Shown: positions 33,289 through 40,989 of the stretch, piece by piece
Layout: each line of letters starts with the position of its first letter
Numbering within the stretch: the stretch's first letter is position 1
DNA from: Chitinophagaceae bacterium
GTDB lineage: Bacteria; Bacteroidota; Bacteroidia; Chitinophagales; Chitinophagaceae
Reading direction: 5' to 3'
NCBI GenBank assembly: GCA_004028795.1
Contig: SAIW01000009.1
Span: 62,001 to 126,000, forward strand
DNA: 64,000 nt
Position numbers and translations under genes: made by a program
The notes under the pieces: model-generated
Databases searched by the model: none
The model's input: only the letters and a program-made list of their open reading frames with translations
Told to the model about the DNA's origin: nothing

Positions 33289-34944
33289 ATGACATTTAGT
33301 GAGTTAGGCTTGGATGCGAATTTGATTAAAGCTACAGATGCATTGGGATTTGTGAACCCAACGCCAATTCAGGAACAGGCGATTCCTGTATTATTAAGCG
33401 GTACTAAAGATTTAATCGGGTTGGCTCAAACAGGCACAGGTAAAACGGCAGCATTCGGTTTGCCTTTATTGCAAGTAGTTGATGAGAAACAAAAATTTCC
33501 TCAGGCATTGGTAGTATGCCCTACACGCGAATTGTGTTTACAAATTGTAAGCGAAGTAGAGTTGTTTAAAAAGTTTATCCCGGGTATGCATGTGGTGGCT
33601 GTTTATGGCGGTGCATCAATCGGTATGCAAATTCGTGATTTAAAACGAGGCGTTCAGATTGTAGTAGCAACACCGGGAAGATTGATTGATTTAATTGAAA
33701 GAAAAGCCATTAATCTGGAACAGATAAAATATGTAGTGTTAGATGAAGCAGATGAAATGCTGAACATGGGCTTTCAGGAAGACATTGAATTTATTTTACA
33801 GAATACGCCTAAACGTGAAAGTACCTGGTTGTTCAGTGCTACCATGCCACCGGAAATAAAAAAAGTTAGCAAACGCTACATGAAAGAACCGGTTGAAGTT
33901 ACGGTTGGTAAAGTAAATACGGCTAATAAAAACATTGACCATCAATATTATGTAACGCAGGCACAGCACAGGTATGAAGCATTAAAGCGTTTAATAGATT
34001 TTAACCCCGGTATTTATGGCATCATCTTTACCAGAACTAAAATGGATGCACAAAATATTGCTGAAAAATTAACACGGGATGGTTATGATATTGATGCATT
34101 GCATGGCGATTTAACACAGCAGCAACGCGATAAAGTAATGGGTGAATTTCGTGAAAAAACATTACAACTTTTAGTAGCTACTGATGTAGCTGCAAGAGGT
34201 ATTGATGTAAAAGAAATTACACACGTCATTAATTTTGAATTACCCGATGATGTGGAAGTGTACACACATAGAAGCGGCAGAACAGGTCGTGCAGGCAGTA
34301 CAGGAATTTGTATGAGTATTATTCATCCGAAAGAGATTTATAAAATCAGACAAATTGAAAAAATAGTACAGGTTCCTTTTCACAAATTAGAAATACCCAG
34401 CGGTAAAGATGTTTGCAGAAAACAGTTTTATGCTTTCATGGATAAATTATTACAGGCAGATATTTCTCATGGAGATTATCAAACCTACTTACCCATGTTG
34501 CAGGAAAAATTTGCCGATGTTACTAAAGAAGAAGTACTTACAAGGCTTGCTGCAATGGAGTTTGACAGATTTTTGAAATACTATGAAAATGCAGGCGACT
34601 TAAATGTAAGAGAACAAAAACGTGAAAGAAGTTTTGCAGGTGATGGAAGAGACCAGGGCAGAGGAAGAAGCAGAGATAACCAACCTGTAAGATACAGTGA
34701 TGGCGATACGGTAAGATTGTTTGTAAACCTTGGTACGAAAGATGGTTTTTATAAAGCCAGTTTTTTACAGTTTATTTTAGATATGAGTGATTTAAGAAAA
34801 GAAGTGTTGGGAAGAATTGATATGAAAGAAATGAACAGTTGGATTGAAATAGATAAAAAAGCTGCCAAGCAAATGATCAATGCTATTGATGGTAAGAATT
34901 ACAGAGGCAGAAGAATAAGGATGAATGATGCCAACAGCAGATAA
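33289..34944 (+). CDS. DEAD-box RNA helicase with DbpA-type C-terminal domain
   Basis: 551 aa. Q motif NPTPIQEQAIP, Walker A AQTGTGKTAAF (about residues 46-56), VLDEADEML, SAT in FSATMP, ARGIDV and HRSGRTGRAG are all intact. A basic Gly/Arg-rich linker (about 440-465) leads to a C-terminal RNA-binding domain (RLFVNLGTKDGFYKASFLQF ... GRRIRM) of the DbpA/CsdA kind. It probably acts in ribosome assembly or mRNA remodelling. It lies inside the aromatic gene cluster but has its own promoter element. Confidence 0.93.
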   Translation: MTFSELGLDANLIKATDALGFVNPTPIQEQAIPVLLSGTKDLIGLAQTGTGKTAAFGLPLLQVVDEKQKFPQALVVCPTRELCLQIVSEVELFKKFIPGMHVVAVYGGASIGMQIRDLKRGVQIVVATPGRLIDLIERKAINLEQIKYVVLDEADEMLNMGFQEDIEFILQNTPKRESTWLFSATMPPEIKKVSKRYMKEPVEVTVGKVNTANKNIDHQYYVTQAQHRYEALKRLIDFNPGIYGIIFTRTKMDAQNIAEKLTRDGYDIDALHGDLTQQQRDKVMGEFREKTLQLLVATDVAARGIDVKEITHVINFELPDDVEVYTHRSGRTGRAGSTGICMSIIHPKEIYKIRQIEKIVQVPFHKLEIPSGKDVCRKQFYAFMDKLLQADISHGDYQTYLPMLQEKFADVTKEEVLTRLAAMEFDRFLKYYENAGDLNVREQKRERSFAGDGRDQGRGRSRDNQPVRYSDGDTVRLFVNLGTKDGFYKASFLQFILDMSDLRKEVLGRIDMKEMNSWIEIDKKAAKQMINAIDGKNYRGRRIRMNDANSR

Positions 34945-35015
34945 TCGGCCATCTGCTCAAGCATCGTATTATAAACCATTCGTGTAATGTTCTAGACCGC
35001 TCGAGTCGTCTTTAC

Positions 35016-36128
35016 ATGATAAAAACAACAAAAATGGAAGCAACAATTGCTGCAACCTCAATGAAAGAGGTAACTAACAATGCATGGAAAAAACGTCCTT
35101 TGATTATTTCAGGCCCATGCAGTGCCGAAACTGAAGAACAGGTTTTAGCCACCGCAACACAATTAGCCAAAACCGGTAAAGTTGATGTAATGCGTGCCGG
35201 TATCTGGAAGCCACGTACACGCCCCGGAAGTTTTGAAGGTATTGGTACCAAAGGCTTAGCGTGGTTACAGAAAGCAAGAGAAATTACCAAGATTCCATGG
35301 GCAGTTGAAGTAGCCACCGCAAAACAGGTTGAAGATGCTTTGCACTTTGACATTGATGTTTTATGGATTGGTGCAAGAACAACTGTAAACCCTTTCAGCG
35401 TACAGGAAGTAGCTGATGCATTAAAAGGTGTTGATGTGCCGGTTTTAATTAAAAATCCTATCAACCCGGATTTAGAATTATGGCAGGGTGCTGTTGAGCG
35501 TGTTGCCAAAGCAGGTATTAAAAACATCGGTTTAATACATAGAGGTTTTTCTTCATATGGCAATACAGAATACCGCAATGCACCTATGTGGCATTTGGCA
35601 ATTGAAATGAAACGCCGTTTTCCTGATATGATGTTGATTAACGACCCATCACACATCTCAGGTAGGAGAGATATTTTATTAGATGTTGCTCAAAAAGCAA
35701 TTGATTTGGATTATGATGGTTTAATTATTGAAAGCCATGTTGACCCTGACAATGCATGGAGTGATGCAAAGCAACAAATTACTCCCGCCCGTTTAGCTGA
35801 AATGTTAGATGCCATTCATTGGAGAAAAGAAGATGTTGATAACAAGGAATTGCATGATAACATGGAAAAACTGCGTCAGCAGATTAACCAGTTAGATGAT
35901 GAGTTGATGCAGGTATTAAGTCAGCGTATGAAAGTGGCAGAAAAAATTGGTCAGTATAAAAAAGAAAACAACATCACCATTTTGCAAACCAATCGCTGGA
36001 ATGCTATTTTAGAAAGAGCGTATGCAAAAGGAGAGAAGTTAGGTTTAAGCAAGGAGTTTGTTACCAAATACTTCGATGCGATACATATGGAAAGCATCAA
36101 TCATCAGAACAAGATTATGAATTCATAA
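35016..36128 (+). CDS. Bifunctional 3-deoxy-7-phosphoheptulonate synthase / chorismate mutase
   Basis: 370 aa. The N-terminal type I-beta DAHP synthase domain (about 25-270) has ISGPCSAET, RAGIWKPRTRPGSFEG, WIGARTTVNPF, KNPINPDLELW, GLIHRGFSSYG and NDPSHISGRR. The C-terminal AroQ-type chorismate mutase (about 275-365) has LRQQINQLDDELMQVLSQRM. The protein therefore catalyses the first committed shikimate step and the branch step to prephenate. Fusion with chorismate mutase usually gives prephenate or chorismate feedback. ATG 35034 is an alternative start. A heptad repeat begins at its stop codon. Confidence 0.95.
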   Translation: MIKTTKMEATIAATSMKEVTNNAWKKRPLIISGPCSAETEEQVLATATQLAKTGKVDVMRAGIWKPRTRPGSFEGIGTKGLAWLQKAREITKIPWAVEVATAKQVEDALHFDIDVLWIGARTTVNPFSVQEVADALKGVDVPVLIKNPINPDLELWQGAVERVAKAGIKNIGLIHRGFSSYGNTEYRNAPMWHLAIEMKRRFPDMMLINDPSHISGRRDILLDVAQKAIDLDYDGLIIESHVDPDNAWSDAKQQITPARLAEMLDAIHWRKEDVDNKELHDNMEKLRQQINQLDDELMQVLSQRMKVAEKIGQYKKENNITILQTNRWNAILERAYAKGEKLGLSKEFVTKYFDAIHMESINHQNKIMNS

Positions 36129-36206
36129 AGTCAATAGTCAACGGTCGATAGTCCACGGTCGTTGACTTTTTTCTATTGACTATGGACTATTGATTGTGGA
36201 CAATGA
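36129..36206. repeat. Heptanucleotide repeat hairpin between the DAHP synthase and aroB genes
   Basis: AGTCAAT, AGTCAAC, GGTCGAT, AGTCCAC and GGTCGTT run in 7-bp register, then T6. An inverted half (ACTATGG, ACTATTG, ATTGTGG, ACAATGA) runs into the aroB start. AGTCAATAG at 36129 pairs with CTATTGACT at 36173. GTCAACG...CGTTGAC followed by T6 could act as a weak terminator. Confidence 0.75.
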
Positions 36207-37222
36207 ATAAACAAACTTTCAAATTTTCTGCTGCTTCAACTGATATTTATTTTGCCAATGGCATTAGTCATTTAAAAGAAATAATTGATGTTAAACATGC
36301 TGTGTTTATTACAGATGAAAATGTTTTTAATGCTCATTCCAAAAAGTTCAAAAGCTATAAAACCATTGTAATACCATCCGGCGAAGCATATAAAAATCAG
36401 GAAACAGTAAATTCAATTATTCAACAACTCATTGCTTTCGAAGCTGACAGAAAAACGATTCTGGTTGGTGTTGGCGGTGGTGTGGTTACAGATATTACAG
36501 GTTTTGTTGCATCAATTTATATGCGTGGAATAAAATTCGGCTTTATTCCTACCACATTGCTTTCATTAGTAGATGCCAGCATTGGCGGTAAGAATGGAAT
36601 TGATATCGGCGTTTATAAAAATATTGTTGGTGTAACTAAACAACCAACATTTATTCTGCACGATTTAATTTTCTTAAATACATTACCTGAAACTGAATGG
36701 CAGAATGGTTTTGCAGAGATTATAAAACATGCCTGTATTAAAGATGCAGCTATGTTTAAAGAATTACAAAGTCATTCATTAAAATATTACAGAAGCAAAA
36801 AGAAAGAAGCTTGTTTGTTAATTCAACGCAATGCGAAAATTAAATTAAAAGTTGTTCAACAAGATGAGTTTGAACAGGCAGACAGAAAGCTGTTAAACTT
36901 TGGTCATACACTTGGTCATGCTTTAGAAAATCAATACGAGTTATCGCATGGTCAGGCAATTTCTATCGGCATGGTTTACGCTTCAGCAATATCCAAACAA
37001 TTACTCAACTTCAAACAAACAAATGCAGTTGTACAAGTGTTAGAGCAATATGGTTTGCCAACACAAATGCAATTTGATAAACAAAAAGTGTTTGCTGTTT
37101 TAAAGATGGATAAGAAGCGTGAAAGAACGGCAATGAATTATATTTTATTAGAAAGGATTGGCAAAGGAGTTATTAAACAAATTCCTGTAAGTGAGTTGGA
37201 ACAAATTATTATTAACTTATAA
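36203..37222 (+). CDS. aroB: 3-dehydroquinate synthase
   Basis: 339 aa from ATG 36203; the start codon lies in the last unit of a heptad repeat. NAD and metal-binding motifs are present: GVGGGVVTDITGFVASIYMR, PTTLLSLVDASIGGKNGID, EIIKHACI and NFGHTLGHALE. It makes 3-dehydroquinate from DAHP. aroA begins 23 bp downstream, inside a C/G-rich repeat. Confidence 0.96.
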   Translation: MNKQTFKFSAASTDIYFANGISHLKEIIDVKHAVFITDENVFNAHSKKFKSYKTIVIPSGEAYKNQETVNSIIQQLIAFEADRKTILVGVGGGVVTDITGFVASIYMRGIKFGFIPTTLLSLVDASIGGKNGIDIGVYKNIVGVTKQPTFILHDLIFLNTLPETEWQNGFAEIIKHACIKDAAMFKELQSHSLKYYRSKKKEACLLIQRNAKIKLKVVQQDEFEQADRKLLNFGHTLGHALENQYELSHGQAISIGMVYASAISKQLLNFKQTNAVVQVLEQYGLPTQMQFDKQKVFAVLKMDKKRERTAMNYILLERIGKGVIKQIPVSELEQIIINL

Positions 37223-37224
37223 AT

Positions 37225-37245
37225 TTCCCTTCAGGGATTAGGGGC
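37225..37245. repeat. C/G-rich palindromic repeat between aroB and aroA (noncoding, diverged)
   Basis: TTCCCTTCAGGGATTAGGGGC fills the gap and touches the aroA ATG at 37246. It has the same order of C-rich arm, TTCA loop, G-rich arm and trailing G run as the translated copies. Confidence 0.65.
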
Positions 37246-38559
37246 ATGATAGTTACCATACATCCATCAACAGTAAAAGGAAATGTTACTGCACCTGCAT
37301 CAAAGAGTTCAATGCAACGTGCCTGTGCAGCGGCTTTGGTAAGAAAAGGAGTATCTGTTATACATAATCCCGGCATCAGTAACGATGATAAGGCATCACT
37401 AAGTATTATTGAAAATTTAGGAGCAAGAGTTCTGGAGATAGAAGATAGAATAGAAATTGATAGCAGCAACTTTAATAACTCCCCTTTAGGGGCTGGGGGC
37501 ATCAATTGCGGCGAAAGCGGTTTAAGCATCAGAATGTTTACACCCATTGTAGCATTAAGTAAAGAAGAAATTACTATTAACGGAACAGGAAGTTTAGTTA
37601 CAAGACCTATGGATTTCTTTGACGAAATTTTCCCTCAATTAAATATTGAGATAAAATCTAATAAAGGGAAACTTCCATTAGTGGTAAAAGGTCCGTTGCA
37701 ACCAAAGAATATTGAAATTGACGGAAGCTTAAGTTCTCAATTTTTAACTGGCTTGTTATTGGCTTATGCTGCAAGCAGTGCAAATAATGTTTCCATTAAA
37801 GTAAAGAATCTAAAAAGCAAACCTTATGTTGATTTGACTTTGAAAGTGATGAAAGATTTCGGTTTGAATGTTCCTGAAAATAATAATTATGAAACTTTTA
37901 CTTTCAATAACATCATTGTCAATCGTCCATTGTCCATTGTCAATTATACTGTTGAAAGCGATTGGAGCGGTGGTGCATTTTTATTAGTAGCAGGAGCTAT
38001 CGCAGGAAATATTGTTGTAAAAGGATTAGACATTCATTCAACACAAGCCGATAAAAAAATTATTGAAGCTTTAAGAGATTCAGGTACACAGTTATTAATC
38101 AACCAAAATGAGATTACTATCATTCCACCTTCAGTGGGTAAGGGGGGTGCCTTTGAATTTGATGCAACAGATTGCCCTGATTTATTTCCGCCATTAGTTG
38201 CTTTAGCTTCTTATTGTAAAGGTACTACAATTATTAGAGGTGTAAGCAGATTAGCACATAAAGAAAGTGATAGAGGAGTAACATTGCAACAGGAGTTTGC
38301 AAAATTCGGCGTTGAGATTTTATTGGAGGGAGATATCATGAAAGTGAATGGTGGCAATGGTTTAAAAGGAAATATTGTTCATTCGCGTCATGATCATCGC
38401 ATTGCAATGGCTTGTGCAGTGGCGGCTTTAAAAGCAGAAGGTGTAACAACCATTGAAGAAGCCAATGCAGTTTCAAAATCGTATCCTAACTTTTACGAAC
38501 ACTTGCAACAAATAGGTGCTACTTTATCTTTACAACATCAATCAGTAATACATGAATAG
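37246..38559 (+). CDS. aroA: 3-phosphoshikimate 1-carboxyvinyltransferase (EPSP synthase)
   Basis: 437 aa. GNVTAPASKSSMQRACAAAL at the N-terminus, NCGESGLSIRMF in place of the NAGTAMR of enterobacterial enzymes, TGTGSLVTRPM, SRLAHKESDRG and HSRHDHRIAMACA. Three translated repeats are embedded: NSPLGAGGI at about residues 78-86 (C/G palindrome), the heptad-derived VNRPLSIVNYT at about 223-235, and PSVGKGGAF near 295-303 (C/G palindrome). No key motif is broken. The stop overlaps the aroC start by 8 bp. Confidence 0.96.
   Translation: MIVTIHPSTVKGNVTAPASKSSMQRACAAALVRKGVSVIHNPGISNDDKASLSIIENLGARVLEIEDRIEIDSSNFNNSPLGAGGINCGESGLSIRMFTPIVALSKEEITINGTGSLVTRPMDFFDEIFPQLNIEIKSNKGKLPLVVKGPLQPKNIEIDGSLSSQFLTGLLLAYAASSANNVSIKVKNLKSKPYVDLTLKVMKDFGLNVPENNNYETFTFNNIIVNRPLSIVNYTVESDWSGGAFLLVAGAIAGNIVVKGLDIHSTQADKKIIEALRDSGTQLLINQNEITIIPPSVGKGGAFEFDATDCPDLFPPLVALASYCKGTTIIRGVSRLAHKESDRGVTLQQEFAKFGVEILLEGDIMKVNGGNGLKGNIVHSRHDHRIAMACAVAALKAEGVTTIEEANAVSKSYPNFYEHLQQIGATLSLQHQSVIHE
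37479..37500 (+). repeat. C/G-rich palindromic repeat translated inside aroA, copy 1
   Basis: CTCCCCTTTAGGGGC followed by TGGGGGC, read as SPLGAGG just before the NCGESG active-site strand. Confidence 0.85.
37914..37948 (+). repeat. Heptanucleotide repeat inside aroA, 5 units
   Basis: CATTGTC, AATCGTC, CATTGTC, CATTGTC and AATTATA in register, read as residues about 223-234 in front of the conserved ESDWSGGA. Confidence 0.8.
38125..38150 (+). repeat. C/G-rich palindromic repeat translated inside aroA, copy 2 (diverged)
   Basis: CCACCTTCAGTGGGTAAG followed by GGGGGTGC, read as PPSVGKGGA before the conserved FEFDATDCPDLFPPL. Confidence 0.7.
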
Positions 38560-39547
38560 TTTCGGAAAAATATTTCGTGTTGCCATTTTCGGAGAAAGCC
38601 ACGGCGAAAGTGTAGGTATTGTTATTGATGGTTGCCCTGCTGGTTTATTAATTAATGAAAATGATTTATTGCCGGATTTAGAAAGAAGAAAAGGCGGCAA
38701 ACAAAAAGGTACCACACCAAGGCAGGAAGCAGATTATCCTTTCTTCAAAAGCGGCATATTTAATGGAAAAACTACGGGTTTCCCCATCACTATTTTATTC
38801 GAAAACAATAATACACGTAGCGAAGATTATCAAAAACAAAGAAGTATACCAAGGCCGGGACATGCAGATTGGGTAGCTCATCAAAAATTCGGCGGCAATG
38901 AAGATTACAGAGGTGGCGGGCATTTCAGTGCAAGGCTTACAACTGCTTTAGTGGCTGCAGGAGCTATTGCAAAAAAATTATTGAACAATATTTCAATTAC
39001 TGCGAATATAACAGAAGTTGGCGGTGAAACTGATATTGAAAAAGGCTTACAGAAAGCTATAGATGCCAAAGATTCTGTTGGCGGTATTATTGAATGTATA
39101 GTAACAAATATGCCCGTTGGTTTGGGCGAACCTTATTTTGATTCATTGGAATCTGTATTGGCTCAGATGATGTTCAGTATTCCTGCGGTTAAAGGAATTG
39201 AATTTGGTTCAGGCTTTAAAGCTGCCAAAATGTTTGGCAGCAAACATAATGATGCCATTGAAAATATGCAGGGTAAAACCGCCACCAACCATGCAGGTGG
39301 TATTGTTGGTGGTATTAGTAACGGCAATAATTTGGTTTTCAGAATTGCTATAAAACCAACCTCATCTACTCCAAAAGAACAAACCAGTTTAAATTGGGAT
39401 ACGGAGCAAATGGAAAATTTTTCTGTGAAAGGTCGTCATGATTTGTGTGTTGCATTACGGGCACCTGTTATTGTAGAAGCCGCTACTGCATTGGTTTTGG
39501 TAGATATGATGTTGCAACAGCAATTTATCGGTCGCATTATTAAATAG
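38552..39547 (+). CDS. aroC: Chorismate synthase
   Basis: 331 aa, somewhat shorter than the usual 350-390. FMN and substrate motifs are present: FGESHGESVG, RPGHADWVAHQKFG, YRGGGHFSARLT, NHAGGIVGGISNG and GRHDLCVALRAPVIVEA. It makes chorismate from EPSP and ends the common pathway. The 8-bp overlap with aroA implies coupled translation. It is the last aromatic gene; repeats follow. Confidence 0.96.
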   Translation: MNSFGKIFRVAIFGESHGESVGIVIDGCPAGLLINENDLLPDLERRKGGKQKGTTPRQEADYPFFKSGIFNGKTTGFPITILFENNNTRSEDYQKQRSIPRPGHADWVAHQKFGGNEDYRGGGHFSARLTTALVAAGAIAKKLLNNISITANITEVGGETDIEKGLQKAIDAKDSVGGIIECIVTNMPVGLGEPYFDSLESVLAQMMFSIPAVKGIEFGSGFKAAKMFGSKHNDAIENMQGKTATNHAGGIVGGISNGNNLVFRIAIKPTSSTPKEQTSLNWDTEQMENFSVKGRHDLCVALRAPVIVEAATALVLVDMMLQQQFIGRIIK

Positions 39548-39562
39548 TTTTTTGGTAATCAG

Positions 39563-39628
39563 CAGTTGTACAAGTATTAAACTACTGTTGCGTCGCACCT
39601 GCCTACCGGCAGGCAGGCACTTGTACAG
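39563..39628 (-). repeat. GTGCGACGCAAC-type repeat interrupted by a palindrome
   Basis: On the minus strand: GTACAAGTG, then a 20-bp palindrome of the CCTGCCTNCCGG type (39598-39617), then TGCGACGCAAC. Removing the palindrome gives exactly GTACAAGTGTGCGACG. TGTACAAGT at about 39567 and ACTTGTACA at about 39618 make a larger inverted structure. Confidence 0.8.
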
Positions 39629-39652
39629 TAACAATACTATTCAGCAATTATT

Positions 39653-39958
39653 ATGAGCAATATTATTTATCATGTAACTACAATAGCCGAATGGAATGAG
39701 GCTTTGAAAAATGGTTTTTATGAAGCTCCTTCATTACATTCAGAAGGGTTTATTCATTGCAGTAAAGCAGAGCAGGTTGAAGCTGTATTGGAAAGATATT
39801 TTAAAGACAAAAAAGATTTAGTTAAGTTGGTTATTGATACAACCAAATTGACTAATAAACTGCAATATGATTTCTCACCATCGGTTAATGAAGTATTTCC
39901 GCATGTGTACGGCGTAATTAATTTAGAAGCAGTAATTGAAAGTGTTGCAATTAATTGA
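39653..39958 (+). CDS. DUF952 family protein
   Basis: 101 aa. NIIYHVTTIAEWNEALKNGF, SEGFIHCSKAEQVEAVLERYF and FPHVYGVINLEAVI are characteristic of DUF952, a small cytoplasmic family with a fold reminiscent of ADP-ribosyltransferases but no proven function. It is flanked on both sides by GTGCGACGC-type repeats. Confidence 0.88.
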   Translation: MSNIIYHVTTIAEWNEALKNGFYEAPSLHSEGFIHCSKAEQVEAVLERYFKDKKDLVKLVIDTTKLTNKLQYDFSPSVNEVFPHVYGVINLEAVIESVAIN

Positions 39959-39970
39959 TGCCATTTTGCA

Positions 39971-40030
39971 GAACGTATAAGAGTGCGACGCAACGATGTT
40001 ACATTGAAATACTAAAGCCAGGTACAAAAA
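39971..40030 (+). repeat. GTGCGACGCAAC-type intergenic repeat, intact copy
   Basis: GAACGTATAAGAGTGCGACG then CAACGATG, with a diverged tail to CCAGGTACAAAAA. This copy shows the GTATAAG variant that matches the split copy at 5234. Confidence 0.85.
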
Positions 40031-40051
40031 TTATAACTATAACTTTTTTAA

Positions 40052-40348
40052 ATGCACAACTTTATTATAAACGCTTCTATACAAATTATTCCTGTTGTTT
40101 TAGATAAGCACCCTTATGAATGGGTTGATGAAGCTATTGCTATTATTCAACAATCCGGTATAAAATACGAAGTAGGGCCTTTTGCAACTGTTTTAGAGGG
40201 AAAGTATGATGAAGTAATGAAAGTTATAGGCGATGTGAATGAACACTTATATAGTAGAGGTTGTGCCGAATGGATTAGTAATCTGCAAATTCAAATTCGC
40301 AGCCAAGGAGATATTTCAGGAGATGAAAAAACGGAAAAGTTTAAATAG
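40052..40348 (+). CDS. Thiamine-binding (MTH1187/YkoF-type) small protein
   Basis: 98 aa. The sequence INASIQIIPVVLDKHPYEWV followed by YEVGPFATVLEGKYDEVMKV is typical of the MTH1187/DUF77 family of ferredoxin-like fold proteins. Some of these bind thiamine or related molecules. The family is often called thiamine-binding. No transporter gene is adjacent here. Cytoplasmic. Confidence 0.82.
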   Translation: MHNFIINASIQIIPVVLDKHPYEWVDEAIAIIQQSGIKYEVGPFATVLEGKYDEVMKVIGDVNEHLYSRGCAEWISNLQIQIRSQGDISGDEKTEKFK

Positions 40349-40461
40349 TTCTGTTTTGGCATAATAGTTGGCAAAGAGGGCAAAACCTATTCCCTTTGGA
40401 AAAAAATACCTATTTTTCGTACTCAGGCGGTTGTTATGCTTCAGTATCGCCTTTAAGTTAT

Positions 40462-40911
40462 ATGAAAAAGATTGCTTGCTTATTACTGCTTTTGTTCAGT
40501 TTGCAAAAAATATCTGCTCAAACAACTGATACTTCAGGCAAGGCCTCTGATTCGGTAATAATTGCATCAGACATTTCATTTAAGGGCCCACTTTATAAAA
40601 CCGTTACAGGCATTGCCAGCTTTTACAGTAAGAATTTAGATGGTACACAAACAGCAACAGGGGAAATCTTTCGTAACAGTAAACTTACCGCTGCAAGTAA
40701 TGAATTCAAGTTAAATACCTGGGTTAGGGTTACCAATTTAAAAAATGATAAAACAATTATTGTAAGAATAAACGATCGTATGCACCGCAGAATGCAGAAA
40801 AGGGGCAGGGTAATAGATTTAACAAGAACTGCAGCCTCTAAACTGGGATTTTTAAAGTACGGATTAACCAAGGTAAAGGTTGAGGAAGTCCCGAAAGGCA
40901 CGTTAGAATAG
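40462..40911 (+). CDS. RlpA-like (double-psi beta-barrel) exported protein
   Basis: 149 aa from ATG 40462, which gives a clear signal peptide ending ISAQ. The RlpA/DPBB domain covers about residues 50-145: GIASFYSKNLDGTQTATGEI, LNTWVRVTNLKNDKTIIVRI, NDRMHRRMQKRGRVIDLT and AASKLGF. The family includes lytic transglycosylases acting on septal peptidoglycan. There is no SPOR domain, so septal targeting is not evident. An upstream reading frame extension to 40396 lacks an ATG and is not used. Confidence 0.88.
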   Translation: MKKIACLLLLLFSLQKISAQTTDTSGKASDSVIIASDISFKGPLYKTVTGIASFYSKNLDGTQTATGEIFRNSKLTAASNEFKLNTWVRVTNLKNDKTIIVRINDRMHRRMQKRGRVIDLTRTAASKLGFLKYGLTKVKVEEVPKGTLE

Positions 40912-40962
40912 AATTGTGCATTACTAAGACTTTATTATTTTCGTCAATTCAAATCCACCCAC

Positions 40963-40970
40963 TATTTTTG
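40963..40970 (+). promoter_or_regulatory. -7 promoter element TATTTTTG for the OmpA-family gene
   Basis: Exact TAnnTTTG match 19 bp before the ATG at 40990. A second near match, TATTTTCG, occurs at 40936-40943. Confidence 0.45.
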
Positions 40971-40989
40971 TTTAACTAAAAAAACGCTT

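Noticed and set aside
35012-35656. 214-codon open frame on the minus strand opposite the DAHP synthase gene
   Set aside because: The plus strand encodes a full-length, motif-complete enzyme. The antisense product has no recognisable domain, and such frames arise from codon bias.
39548-39652. Possible small RNA gene in the aroC-DUF952 gap
   Set aside because: All stem potential comes from the GTGCGACGC repeat and its inserted palindrome. No promoter or separate terminator is visible.
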